A model generated the notes under the pieces. That model was given only the letters and a program-made list of their open reading frames with translations. It had not been told where the DNA came from and did not search any database. This document shows positions 8,613 through 16,912 of a stretch of 22,738 bases of DNA, piece by piece. The stretch spans positions 1 to 22,738 of the forward strand of contig JBLHIB010000049.1 in assembly GCA_047615865.1 (NCBI GenBank). The letters run 5' to 3'. The stretch's first letter is position 1, and every line of letters begins with the position of its first letter. Both the position numbers and the translations under genes were made by a program. The stretch comes from JADFAK01 sp047615865 (GTDB lineage: Bacteria; Bacteroidota; Bacteroidia; Flavobacteriales_D; Sanyastnellaceae).

Positions 8613-10322
8613 ATGAGTCAGCGTCTATCAGAACAAGAAATTCAACGAAGAGAATCGTTGAATGCTATGCGCGAATTAGGCATCGAGCCTTTTCCTGCAG
8701 CCCAGTACCACGTGGATAACTTGGCCAGCTCTTTGAAACAGGATTTCCAAGAAGGTCAGCAAGTATGCCTAGCAGGGCGTATCATGATAAAACGTATTCA
8801 GGGTAAAGCTTCTTTCTGTACGCTAAAAGATTCTTCTGGTACTTTCCAACTGTACATCAATAGAGATATTCTATGTCCCGATGAGGACAAGACGATGTAC
8901 AATGTTGTTTTCAAGAAATTGCTTGATTTTGGTGACTTCATTGGCGTCAAAGGAGAGACGTTCATTACCAAAGTAGGAGAGCCTTCTGTAAAAGTTACCG
9001 AACTCACTGTGCTTGGTAAGTCTGTCAAGCCACTTCCTGTGGTGAAAGAAGACGAAAATGGAAACATCCATGATGCCTTCACTGATCCTGAATTGCGCTA
9101 CCGTATGCGTTATGTCGACTTGGTGGTCAACGATCATGTGAAAGATACGTTCATAAAGCGATCGAAGATTATCAGCGCTATGCGCAAATATCTTACTGAC
9201 AAGGGTTACCTGGAGGTTGAAACCCCAATTTTGCAGACTATCCCAGGTGGTGCAGCGGCCCGTCCGTTTATTACCCACCACAATGCTCTAGATACTCCTC
9301 TCTATTTGCGAGTAGCGAACGAGTTATACCTAAAGAGATTGATCGTTGGAGGTTTTGACGGCGTGTTTGAGTTTGCCAAAGACTTCCGAAACGAAGGAAT
9401 GGATCGCACGCACAACCCGGAGTTCACGCAAATGGAAATGTACGTGAGCTACAAGGATTATAACTGGATGATGGACTTTACCGAGTCTATGCTCGAGTAT
9501 ATCTGCATGGAAGTTCACGGAACAACCGATGTAATGATAGGCGAACAAAAGGTGAGCTTCAAAGCCCCTTTCCCTCGTGTTCCTATGATCAAGGCAATTT
9601 TAGATCATACTGGAATTGACATTGCCCCTATGAACGAGCAAGAGCTCAGAAAAGTGTGTGATGATCTTGGTGTTCCGCACGAGGCAAACATGGGCAAGGG
9701 CAAGTTGATTGACGAGATTTTTGGTGAGAAGTGCGAGGGAAATTATATTCAGCCTACTTTTATCACCGACTACCCAGTTGAGATGTCGCCACTTTGCAAG
9801 AAGCACCGCGATAACCCAGAACTTACTGAACGTTTCGAGCTTATGGTAGCGGGAAAGGAGTTGGCCAATGCCTACTCTGAGTTGAACGATCCTATCGATC
9901 AACGCGAGAGATTTGAAGAGCAAGCCGCTCTACTCGAACGAGGAGATTCCGAGGCGATGTTTATCGACCAGGACTTCCTTCGAGCACTCGAGTACGGAAT
10001 GCCTCCTACGTCTGGAATGGGCATAGGTATTGACCGATTGACCATGTTCTTGACCAACAATAGTTCGATTCAAGAGGTTCTATTCTTCCCTCAAATGCGT
10101 CCGGAAAAAGTTGAGGTTCTTCCAACACCTGCAGATTTCGAAAAGATTGGTGTTCCCGCTGAATGGTCGGAGCATATCATGGAAGCCGGATATTCAGATG
10201 TAAGTGCATTTAAGTCGGCGAAGCCTACAGCCATTCACCAGCACTTGAACGGTTACCGCAAGAAGAACAAGCTGGATATTCCAGCAGTTCAATTGGCGGA
10301 TGTAGAGTCATGGTTGGCCTAA
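8613..10322 (+). CDS. lysS: Lysyl-tRNA synthetase, class II
   Basis: The enzyme charges tRNA-Lys with lysine using ATP. From the ATG at 8613 it has 569 residues. The N-terminal OB-fold anticodon-binding domain is seen in AGRIMIKRIQGKASF. The class II catalytic core follows, with motif 1 around KGYLEVETP, motif 2 FRNEGMDRTHNPEF from residue 258, and motif 3 GMGIGIDRLTM from residue 468. After FFPQMRPEK a tail of about 70 residues rich in helix-forming residues extends beyond the E. coli enzyme, as I recall for Bacteroidota LysRS. The frame is open back to a TTG at 8595, but ATG 8613 is preferred because the residues before the conserved SQRLSEQE start add nothing recognisable. It is followed by a hairpin terminator. 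Confidence 0.97.
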   Translation: MSQRLSEQEIQRRESLNAMRELGIEPFPAAQYHVDNLASSLKQDFQEGQQVCLAGRIMIKRIQGKASFCTLKDSSGTFQLYINRDILCPDEDKTMYNVVFKKLLDFGDFIGVKGETFITKVGEPSVKVTELTVLGKSVKPLPVVKEDENGNIHDAFTDPELRYRMRYVDLVVNDHVKDTFIKRSKIISAMRKYLTDKGYLEVETPILQTIPGGAAARPFITHHNALDTPLYLRVANELYLKRLIVGGFDGVFEFAKDFRNEGMDRTHNPEFTQMEMYVSYKDYNWMMDFTESMLEYICMEVHGTTDVMIGEQKVSFKAPFPRVPMIKAILDHTGIDIAPMNEQELRKVCDDLGVPHEANMGKGKLIDEIFGEKCEGNYIQPTFITDYPVEMSPLCKKHRDNPELTERFELMVAGKELANAYSELNDPIDQRERFEEQAALLERGDSEAMFIDQDFLRALEYGMPPTSGMGIGIDRLTMFLTNNSSIQEVLFFPQMRPEKVEVLPTPADFEKIGVPAEWSEHIMEAGYSDVSAFKSAKPTAIHQHLNGYRKKNKLDIPAVQLADVESWLA

Positions 10323-10335
10323 TACGTTGAACGGG

Positions 10336-10367
10336 AGAGTGCGCTACCAAGTCAAGTGCACTCTTTT
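10336..10367 (+). terminator. Hairpin terminator after lysS
   Basis: AGAGTGC (10336-10342) and GCACTCT (10358-10364) form a perfect 7 bp stem with a 15-base loop, followed by TTT. It lies 13 bases after the lysS stop and touches the stop of the convergent gene at 10367, so it may end transcription from both sides, although the leftward side has no U tract. Confidence 0.6.
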
Positions 10368-11729
10368 CATTCTTTCACCAGTCTTCTGGTGGCAAGAAGC
10401 ATTCCTGTTTCTACGAGACTTACATAATAAATACCCGAGGAGAACGAACTGATATCCAGACTTATGTCCTGTTTCGCCGTGATTCGGGTCCTAAACAATT
10501 CTTGACCTTTGGCATTGGTGACAATAACGAGCCCCTCATTCAGGGTATTATTGACAATATGACAATTTGAAGAAGCAGGATTTGGGAAAACATGAAAATC
10601 TTCTTTGTTTAAGATTATGTCATCGATATTGTCTGGAACACCCCATGTCACGCTATCGGGATGCAGATGCCAATTCACGATTCCATCCAGCTCAAAATTC
10701 TCATCGCCAACCCATTCCAAAGCACCGACTATATATAGACGATCTTGAAACACTTCCATGTCAAAGACATTGCCGCCAATTCCGTTTTCGAGGGGTTGCC
10801 AATGTACTCCGTCAAACCTAGCAATATGATTCATTTCAGATCCGTCGGAGAGCTCAGTAAACCTACCCGCAGCATAAATCTGGTCTCGGTAAATACAAAT
10901 AGCTTTAGCGGCGTCATTAAACCCAATGGAACTTAATGGTGTGGTATTTACTCCATCAAATTTTGCAATTCCTGGTGATGGTTCGCCATTAACGGTTGAA
11001 AACAATCCTCCTACATACATGTACCCGTGATCAGGAAAAGGATAAATTTCAAGAACTGTGCCCGAGGGGCCAGACTCAACCTCTATCCACTCGACACCAT
11101 TCCAATGTGCTAGATTGGGAGAAGGAATGGTTCCATTGGCCAAGGTAAAATCTCCACACACAAAAATTTCTCCATTATAGTTAATTGCTTTCCGTGGCTC
11201 TCCAATAAATCCAGTCACTCCGCCAATATTATTCCATTGATTCCCGTCCCACATTCCTATCTCTCCACAGCGGTTCCGTTCCACCTAACTCACTAAAACT
11301 TCCAACAGCAATAAGTTGGTCCCCAATTACTGAAACTCCATTTACAATTGAAGAAGGAGATTCTGCTCCACCATCAAGGCCTCTCCATTCACCGTTATAA
11401 AATGCGCCAATTGCACCACATTCATCATTGTCCAATTGCTCGTGAAAGCCTCCAACGAAGATTAGTGAATCACCATATAGCACTATGTCTTCTACTCCTT
11501 GAGAATTTGGCAAATCGGACCAACTTTGTCCATCCCATTTGGCTATCCCATTAAACCCGATACTATTTACGCTTTCGAAGAATCCACCAACAACCAATGT
11601 ATCATCAATCACCTCCAAAACCTGAGGAGATAACCCTACAAAAATAGCATTATCGCAGGTAGACCATTGAGACCATCCATGTGAACTCAGCATGAATAAA
11701 CTAATCAATACGAGCAGAATTTTCGTCAT
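10367..11729 (-). pseudogene. Frameshifted seven-repeat beta-propeller-like protein with T9SS type A tail
   Basis: Two overlapping minus-strand frames, 11729-11229 (intact start and signal peptide MTKILLVLISLFML...GWSQ) and 11284-10367 (no signal), together make one protein of about 454 residues. Seven ~50-residue repeats run through both: each has a (V/C/A)G(G/S/D/L/R).F strand followed by (I/L)A.(W/F)DG..W..L. The third repeat is split, with VGSFSELGGT in the first frame and GEIGMWDGNQW in the second, so the break lies at about 11262-11284. The total length is one base more than a multiple of three, which fits a single-base insertion (or two-base deletion). The second frame opens only after a TAG at 11285-11287. 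The C-terminus has FHVFPNPASSN, a T9SS type A tail. The repeats recall kelch or delta-60-like propellers; function is unknown. The start overlaps the upstream gene's stop as ATGA. A sequencing error is the main alternative. Confidence 0.72.
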
Positions 11730-13077
11730 TTTAAGATTATTTTGCCTGTTTTCATTTGAGTTTGTGAAATCGATATTTCATAGGTATAAACCCCTCTTGC
11801 AATTTCGTCAATTTCAACTAATCCAGGCCCGAAAAATGAATTGAAACTCGCCTGCTTAACAATTGACCCGTCTAGCCCAAAGAGAGTGAATTGTCCAAAC
11901 TGATCTTTCTCCATTTCTAAGTCAACCAGAACGTAGTTCGACGCCGGATTGGGATATATCTTCACAAAATTCCCTAGAGGCTCAAATTGCATACTTCTAG
12001 TGCGCGGAATTTCGACAAGTTGCGGTAACAACATTTCGTTGTGATAGTCGTTCAATTCTCGCATTATTCCCTTCGAATAGCCATATACGATATCTCCCGG
12101 GTTACTAGATTCGAATATATTCACCAGAAAATTCTTTTCTTCCTCAGTTACTTGGCATGGCCATCTTGTTTCTGAATGAATGCGTAGAACTGTCTCTAAG
12201 GCTTCTTTCCAGTTTAATTGTTCGGGGTTAATGGTTTCAATGGTATTGAGTAAGGATTGTGCTTGAAGCCAATCCTGATTTTCCATTGCATGTTGAATTC
12301 CAAGAATTTTGCTTTTAAAACTATTGTCAGAATAGATTTGATTAAGAGCTTGTGCATTTTGCCCTTGATCGAACAAATTTTGGACTTCTTGTGCAAACAA
12401 TAAGTCCCTTTTAACCTGAAAAATATCAAGTCTTGCTTCAGTTTCTGCAAGGGTCTCGTGGGTTGGATTTTCAACCAAAACACTTTCTATTTGGTCCGCG
12501 ATCGTTTGAGGTAAATCCTGAATACGTTGTCCGAGCAGTGAGTGCAGCTCTCTATCAACAACGCTATTCATATAGACCACATCTCTAAAATATTCAGCTG
12601 GCACTCCATATCGATCCATATATGCGTTCAGCACTTGATTACTCAAAGGAGAGTTCGTCTGTAAAAAATTTCGCAATTGTTGCTCATCGGTAATTCCACC
12701 ATAAATGGCATCTAGCAAGGACTGTGTATTTTGATTGAAGCCATCAATAGTCTGAATTAAGCCATCTCTTTCGACTTGCAACTGATGAATATATATATCG
12801 TAATCTGATAAATCACTTCATCTTCTCCATCTGGTTTAAATTGCAGTACAGATGCACAAGATTGGTTGTTAAAGTTGACTGGAGACTCTGTTATGAAAAC
12901 AGAAGGACTGCCTTCAGGATATAACTGAGAGAATTGATCACCATTAACATCGTGCAACACATATGAAAATCCTGTCGAAAATTGATCAGGGGATTGTAAT
13001 AGGATTTCAGTTCCATGTCGATTGAATTGAAAAGTCCCACATGCACTCGTTCTTGCACAGAACTCGCTACAAACGAA
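11726..13077 (-). pseudogene. Broken T9SS type A cargo gene, frameshifted at an (AT)5 tract and lacking its 5' end
   Basis: The 3' part (from about 12798 down to 11726) encodes some 350 residues: a helical, glutamine- and leucine-rich region, then a type A T9SS tail with VKIYPNPASNY and ARGVYTYEI. It has no signal peptide. In another frame, 13077 to about 12790 continues the protein upstream (SEFCARTSACGTFQF ... DGEDEVIYQITIYI). The two frames meet at a run of five AT units (12789-12798); removing one unit joins them as QITIYIHQLQVERDG. The upstream frame is closed by TGA at 13078-13080 and TAA at 13087-13089, after which the same frame stays open to 13281. The preserved part resembles the C-terminal half of large secreted Bacteroidota proteins, but I recognise no named domain except the tail. 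The stop overlaps the next gene's ATG (ATGA), suggesting one operon. Confidence 0.62.
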
Positions 13078-13332
13078 TCATGGTTTTTATACTCTGGAGA
13101 AATCTTGTGGCGAAGGTTGAGATCTTTGAATTGTCTCTACGATTTGTTCTCCACAGAATAATATTCCGGTGTCGAAAAAACAACCAATAGTGCATTTATT
13201 CAAGCAAAACTGCGAATAAACTCTATTGATTATCAAACTCAATTCGTAGATATTTTGGGGATAGAGAGCTATATCCCACAAATTTTAATGGTTAATTTGC
13301 GGCGGAATTTACTACAGAAAGGATGTTGAATC
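13078..13332 (-). other. Possible decayed 5' remnant of the broken T9SS gene
   Basis: This stretch before the class V enzyme has a 64-codon minus-strand frame (13281-13087) in the same register as the 5' part of the broken T9SS gene, separated from it by only TAA and TGA. It is cysteine-rich (SQFCLNKCTIGCFF, LFCGEQ), like the downstream SEFCARTSAC. It could be decayed coding sequence or chance. No signal peptide is seen. Confidence 0.25.
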
Positions 13333-13356
13333 TTGGCTGGAATAATAACAGCATAC

Positions 13357-14517
13357 ATGAACATACTCAATTGCCAAAAGGACTTATTCTCTCTTCCATA
13401 TGAGGAGGCTTATATAAATTGTGCCTACCAAGGCCCTATGCTCAAAACAGTTGAAGAAGCTGGAGTAAAGGAGCTGTTGAAACGCCGATTTCCAATTGAT
13501 ATTCAAAAGGACGATTTTTTCGCTCCGGCACAGGAAGTGAAGGAGCTATTTAGCACGCTGATCGGAAATTCTGATCCTGCACGTGTGGCACTGATTCCTT
13601 CCGCTTCGTACGGATTAGCAGTTGCCGCGGCCAATATCGATATGAGCACCAGAAAGAATATCGTTGTGGCTGCTGAGCAGTTTCCGAGTAATTTCTATTG
13701 CTGGGATCGTTTGGCAAAAGAGAATGATGGGCAAGTCGTAACAGTTGGAGCTACAGATGAGAACAACCGTGGAAAGTCTTGGAATGAGGCTATCCTTGCT
13801 GCTATCGACGAAAACACTGCCGTCATAGCTATGGCCAATGTTCACTGGGCAGACGGAACCAAATTTGACCTTGTCGCTATCGGAGAAAAAGCTCGTGCAT
13901 GCGGCGCCAAGTTGGTGATCGATGGAACACAAAGCGTGGGCGCCTTGCCTTTCAACGTTGAAGATGTCAAACCCGATGCACTTGTGTGTGCAGGCTATAA
14001 ATGGCTTTTGGGACCTTATGGAATTGGTTTGGCATATTACAGCGATACTTTCGATACTGGCCGACCAATCGAAGAAAACTGGATCAACCGAAAGGATAGC
14101 GACCAGTTTGAGAACTTGGTTAATTACGAAGATCAGTATCAAGAGAAAGCGGGAAGATACAATGCCGGTGAACATAGTAATTTCATCTACCTAGCCATGA
14201 TGGCCAAGGCGATTTCGCAGTTGAATGACTGGACACCGGAAAGCATTCAGGAGTATTGTCGTGCATTGACTGCACCGGCTATCAAGGAGCTCGAAGCTCT
14301 CGGATGTTCCGTTGAAGACCAAGCATATCGAGCTTCGCATTTATTTGGAGTTCGATTACCAGAAGGATCTGATACCATTCAGGTAAAAGAAGCCTTAGGC
14401 CGCATGAAAGTCTATGTGTCTATACGAGGTAACGCCGTGAGAATTGCTCCTCACATGTACAACGACAAGTCGCATTTCGACATGTTGGTTTCTGCCTTGA
14501 AGGAAGTTCTAGCTTAG
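13357..14517 (+). CDS. Aminotransferase class V-fold PLP-dependent enzyme
   Basis: This 386-residue enzyme has the class V (NifS/kynureninase/isopenicillin-epimerase-like) fold type I layout: PSASYGLAVAAAN in the phosphate-binding region, H163 in MANVHWADG stacking on the cofactor, D189 in VIDGTQSVGALP pairing with the pyridine nitrogen, and K215 in CAGYKWLLGPYG as the likely Schiff-base lysine. GEHSNFIY and a small C-terminal domain follow. No mobile catalytic-cysteine loop of a cysteine desulfurase is evident, so a lyase, epimerase or other role is possible and the substrate is unknown. The frame extends back to TTG 13333, but ATG 13357 gives MNILNCQKDLF, the usual start of this family. The stop overlaps that of the convergent M23 gene by 4 bases. 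Confidence 0.9.
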   Translation: MNILNCQKDLFSLPYEEAYINCAYQGPMLKTVEEAGVKELLKRRFPIDIQKDDFFAPAQEVKELFSTLIGNSDPARVALIPSASYGLAVAAANIDMSTRKNIVVAAEQFPSNFYCWDRLAKENDGQVVTVGATDENNRGKSWNEAILAAIDENTAVIAMANVHWADGTKFDLVAIGEKARACGAKLVIDGTQSVGALPFNVEDVKPDALVCAGYKWLLGPYGIGLAYYSDTFDTGRPIEENWINRKDSDQFENLVNYEDQYQEKAGRYNAGEHSNFIYLAMMAKAISQLNDWTPESIQEYCRALTAPAIKELEALGCSVEDQAYRASHLFGVRLPEGSDTIQVKEALGRMKVYVSIRGNAVRIAPHMYNDKSHFDMLVSALKEVLA

Positions 14518-15764
14518 ATATTTGGCGTCGGCTCGACAGGGACTGCCAATGAATCAGACATCGATTGAAACAATACTTTCGTTGCTTCGAAATCGACTTT
14601 GTTTTCTTCGTTGATCGGAATAGATGGAGGGAATTTTTCTCTCAAGTGATCGACTTGTTGTCCGTTCTTCCAAAATCGAAAACATACGTGCGGACCGGTG
14701 GCCAATCCTGTGCTTCCGACGTAACCAATCACATCACCCTGACGGACATGATCGCCTACTTTGCAGTTACGCTTGCTCATGTGTAAGTACTGAGTTTCAT
14801 ACGTACTGTTGTGGCGAATTTTCACATAGTTTCCGTTGTTGCTTTTGTATTGCGAGTGGCTTACGACGCCATCACCTACGGCCAAAATAGGTGTGCCACT
14901 TGGTGCCGCATAGTCTGTTCCTAGGTGTGCTTTGTTTCTTTTTAAAACTGGGTGAAATCGTTTCTTCGAATAGCGTGATGAGATCCGACTAAACTGGAGC
15001 GGTGCTTTGAGAAATGCCTTTTTCAGACTGTTTCCTGTCTCGTCAAAGTAATCACCAATGCTGTCTTGGGTGTAATAATACGATTGCAGACTTTCTCCTG
15101 AATGGTTGAAGTCGGCGGATAGGATACTCTTGATTCCAACTGACTCACCATCGACAAGTTGTTCTTCAAAAAGCACGGTAAAATGATCTCCTTTTTGGAT
15201 GCGATAAAAATCTACAGTCCATGCGTAAATCTCAGCAAGTTCTAGTCCAAGGGCGGGCCCCATGCCTACGTCGTCGAGGGATTGATAAAGAGATGAATTG
15301 ATTACTCCGCTCACTGTGCGTGTCACCACTTCTGTAGGATGTTCTCCGGTATAGGCATAACAAGAATCACCCATACAGAACACCACGTACTCCATTCGGT
15401 CCTTTTCATAAATGAAAAACTCAGGAGTAGCATTGGCCGAGTCGCTTTCGCTCAAAACCCAGTATTTTTTACCAGGTCGTATTTTTCTAACATCGAAAGT
15501 GTCGAGACTGTTCCTAACGAGTTCGTCGACCGTTGTGTAATCTACGTTATAGCGACCAAGAATGGAGGCCATGAATTCGTTTTTCTGAATTTCACCTTGT
15601 TGAATATCGAAGGTGTCAAGGTCCATTCCGAAACGAATATTCGCGGGTTTGGCAATGACGGTTTCGGCATCTTGATGTGAAGCTTGTGGGGTGGGTTTTT
15701 GGCTGTTTTGGCACGAGGCCAAATGGATCAGCGCGAAGACCAACAATAGGGTGATTCTATTCAT
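14514..15764 (-). CDS. M23 family peptidoglycan metallopeptidase lipoprotein with an HxC variant site
   Basis: The 416-residue product begins with a lipoprotein signal peptide; LASC places the lipidated cysteine at residue 18. Residues about 65-250 resemble the OapA/LysM-like and linker part found before M23 domains. The M23 (LytM/gametolysin-type) domain has HLGTD (H280, D284), YLHMS (H328) and TGPHVCFRFW (H359, C361). In canonical members these are zinc ligands His and Asp, a catalytic His, and an H-x-H whose second His is the third zinc ligand; here that place is Cys361. Such enzymes cut peptide cross-links in the murein during envelope growth or division. The DUF3108 gene lies 112 bp upstream on the same strand, a neighbourhood I recall as common in Bacteroidota, so a shared role in envelope maintenance is inferred. 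Confidence 0.93.
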   Translation of the reverse strand: MNRITLLLVFALIHLASCQNSQKPTPQASHQDAETVIAKPANIRFGMDLDTFDIQQGEIQKNEFMASILGRYNVDYTTVDELVRNSLDTFDVRKIRPGKKYWVLSESDSANATPEFFIYEKDRMEYVVFCMGDSCYAYTGEHPTEVVTRTVSGVINSSLYQSLDDVGMGPALGLELAEIYAWTVDFYRIQKGDHFTVLFEEQLVDGESVGIKSILSADFNHSGESLQSYYYTQDSIGDYFDETGNSLKKAFLKAPLQFSRISSRYSKKRFHPVLKRNKAHLGTDYAAPSGTPILAVGDGVVSHSQYKSNNGNYVKIRHNSTYETQYLHMSKRNCKVGDHVRQGDVIGYVGSTGLATGPHVCFRFWKNGQQVDHLREKFPPSIPINEENKVDFEATKVLFQSMSDSLAVPVEPTPNI

Positions 15765-15876
15765 GTTTTCCGTAGCAGTACTTAAGGAATGCTACGTTCA
15801 CGAAATTATTGTGTTATGAGGCTCTTCATTTGCCGAAGGCTAAATAATTATCCAAAAGAAATGTTGATGGCCGTAT

Positions 15877-16704
15877 TTAGTCCAATTTCGACATAGGATT
15901 GGCAAGACCAGACCATTCAGTCATCTCCATTTTGATGCTGCCAAAAAGGAGGTCGGACTCACACATAATGGGAATTTTATTCATGTCGTCGGTAATCCAG
16001 ACACTAAGGTCTTCTTCTGTTTTGAAGATCCGCCCCTCTTGAACTACAGGAGCAAATTTCATGCAACGGAACTTACCTGCGCGCAGTTTAATTGTCTCGC
16101 GCTTGAGAAACTTGATCGCCATCGGATAAATTTTTCCGTCGACAATGGTTTCTACCGTGAAAATGTCACCCTTCTTCACGTTGGTGAAATCCATGTTACG
16201 TGTGTAGTAGTATGCCGACATCATATCCTGGATGAAATCAGTTGTGAGCAATGTGTCACCGTCATTTGTGGTCATCGTGCTCGTCTCCGGTTGGAATTTA
16301 TAATCTTGGAAAATCTTGTATCCACCTTCATCCGTGTTGCGCACAAAGTGGTACGGGAACAATCCTTCCATGTCGACGTGAGATTCATAGCGATCACGCA
16401 CTTTAAAGAACCAGTCAAAGGCACCTAAACTTGTACCATTACCGATGATATGATAAGCCTCGCGACCATTAAAGGTATAAGGGGATTTTTTCACTTCGAG
16501 AGTAGCTTCACCTGCATCCATCCAACCGTAGTGAACGGTGTATTTGATTTTTTCGCCAACACGAAATGAATGATTGTCGATTGTGCGCAGATCATGTGTC
16601 TCGACAGTGTCAATAGCTACATGAAGTGGTTCTTGAATTTGAGCAATACCGCATGTTGCGACGATTGCTCCAAGGACAAATAGGAAAAGGATTTTAGTCT
16701 TCAT
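15877..16704 (-). CDS. DUF3108 domain-containing periplasmic protein
   Basis: From the ATG at 16704 the protein has 275 residues with a signal peptide (MKTKILFLFVLGAIVATCGIAQ). The frame is open further upstream to 16956, but that extension has no protein character and would put the signal peptide at residue 86, so 16704 is chosen. The mature part has FRVGEKIKYTVHYGWMDAG, FDWFFKVRDRYESHVD and SVWITDD, the pattern of DUF3108 (PF11306). The family is exported and largely uncharacterised; its steady company with an M23 peptidase gene hints at a cell-envelope role. No lipobox is clear: ATC at residues 15-17 lies in the core but lacks a fitting -3 leucine. Confidence 0.88.
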   Translation of the reverse strand: MKTKILFLFVLGAIVATCGIAQIQEPLHVAIDTVETHDLRTIDNHSFRVGEKIKYTVHYGWMDAGEATLEVKKSPYTFNGREAYHIIGNGTSLGAFDWFFKVRDRYESHVDMEGLFPYHFVRNTDEGGYKIFQDYKFQPETSTMTTNDGDTLLTTDFIQDMMSAYYYTRNMDFTNVKKGDIFTVETIVDGKIYPMAIKFLKRETIKLRAGKFRCMKFAPVVQEGRIFKTEEDLSVWITDDMNKIPIMCESDLLFGSIKMEMTEWSGLANPMSKLD

Positions 16705-16866
16705 ACGCAAGAATATGCAAAAAGCCTGCCATGATTGGCTGGCAAGAGGTAAATATGAACTAAGAACGGCTTTAACCCATAAATAGTATCGTGAAAAGCT
16801 ACAATACGGGCCAATATCAATGCTACAGTGGACTGTTTGAAATCTGGGATTTGCACAATTATTGAT

Positions 16867-16897
16867 TTGTTGAAGGTGAGTTGGCATTGTACCTTCG
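16867..16897 (+). promoter_or_regulatory. Bacteroidota-type promoter before the lipoprotein gene
   Basis: TTG at 16867-16869 (or 16870-16872) and TACCTTCG at 16890-16897 sit 17-20 bases apart, close to the -33/-7 consensus TTG-N17-20-TAnnTTTG. The -7 box ends only 15 bases before the ATG at 16913, so the leader would be about 10 bases or less. Confidence 0.5.
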
Positions 16898-16912
16898 GCG
16901 AAAATTGTGTCT

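Noticed and set aside
8871..9281. 136-codon minus-strand open frame
   Set aside because: Antisense to conserved lysS catalytic sequence; a shadow frame.
13615..14175. 186-codon minus-strand open frame
   Set aside because: It lies antisense within the conserved PLP enzyme and has no signal, motif or protein-like composition of its own; a shadow frame.
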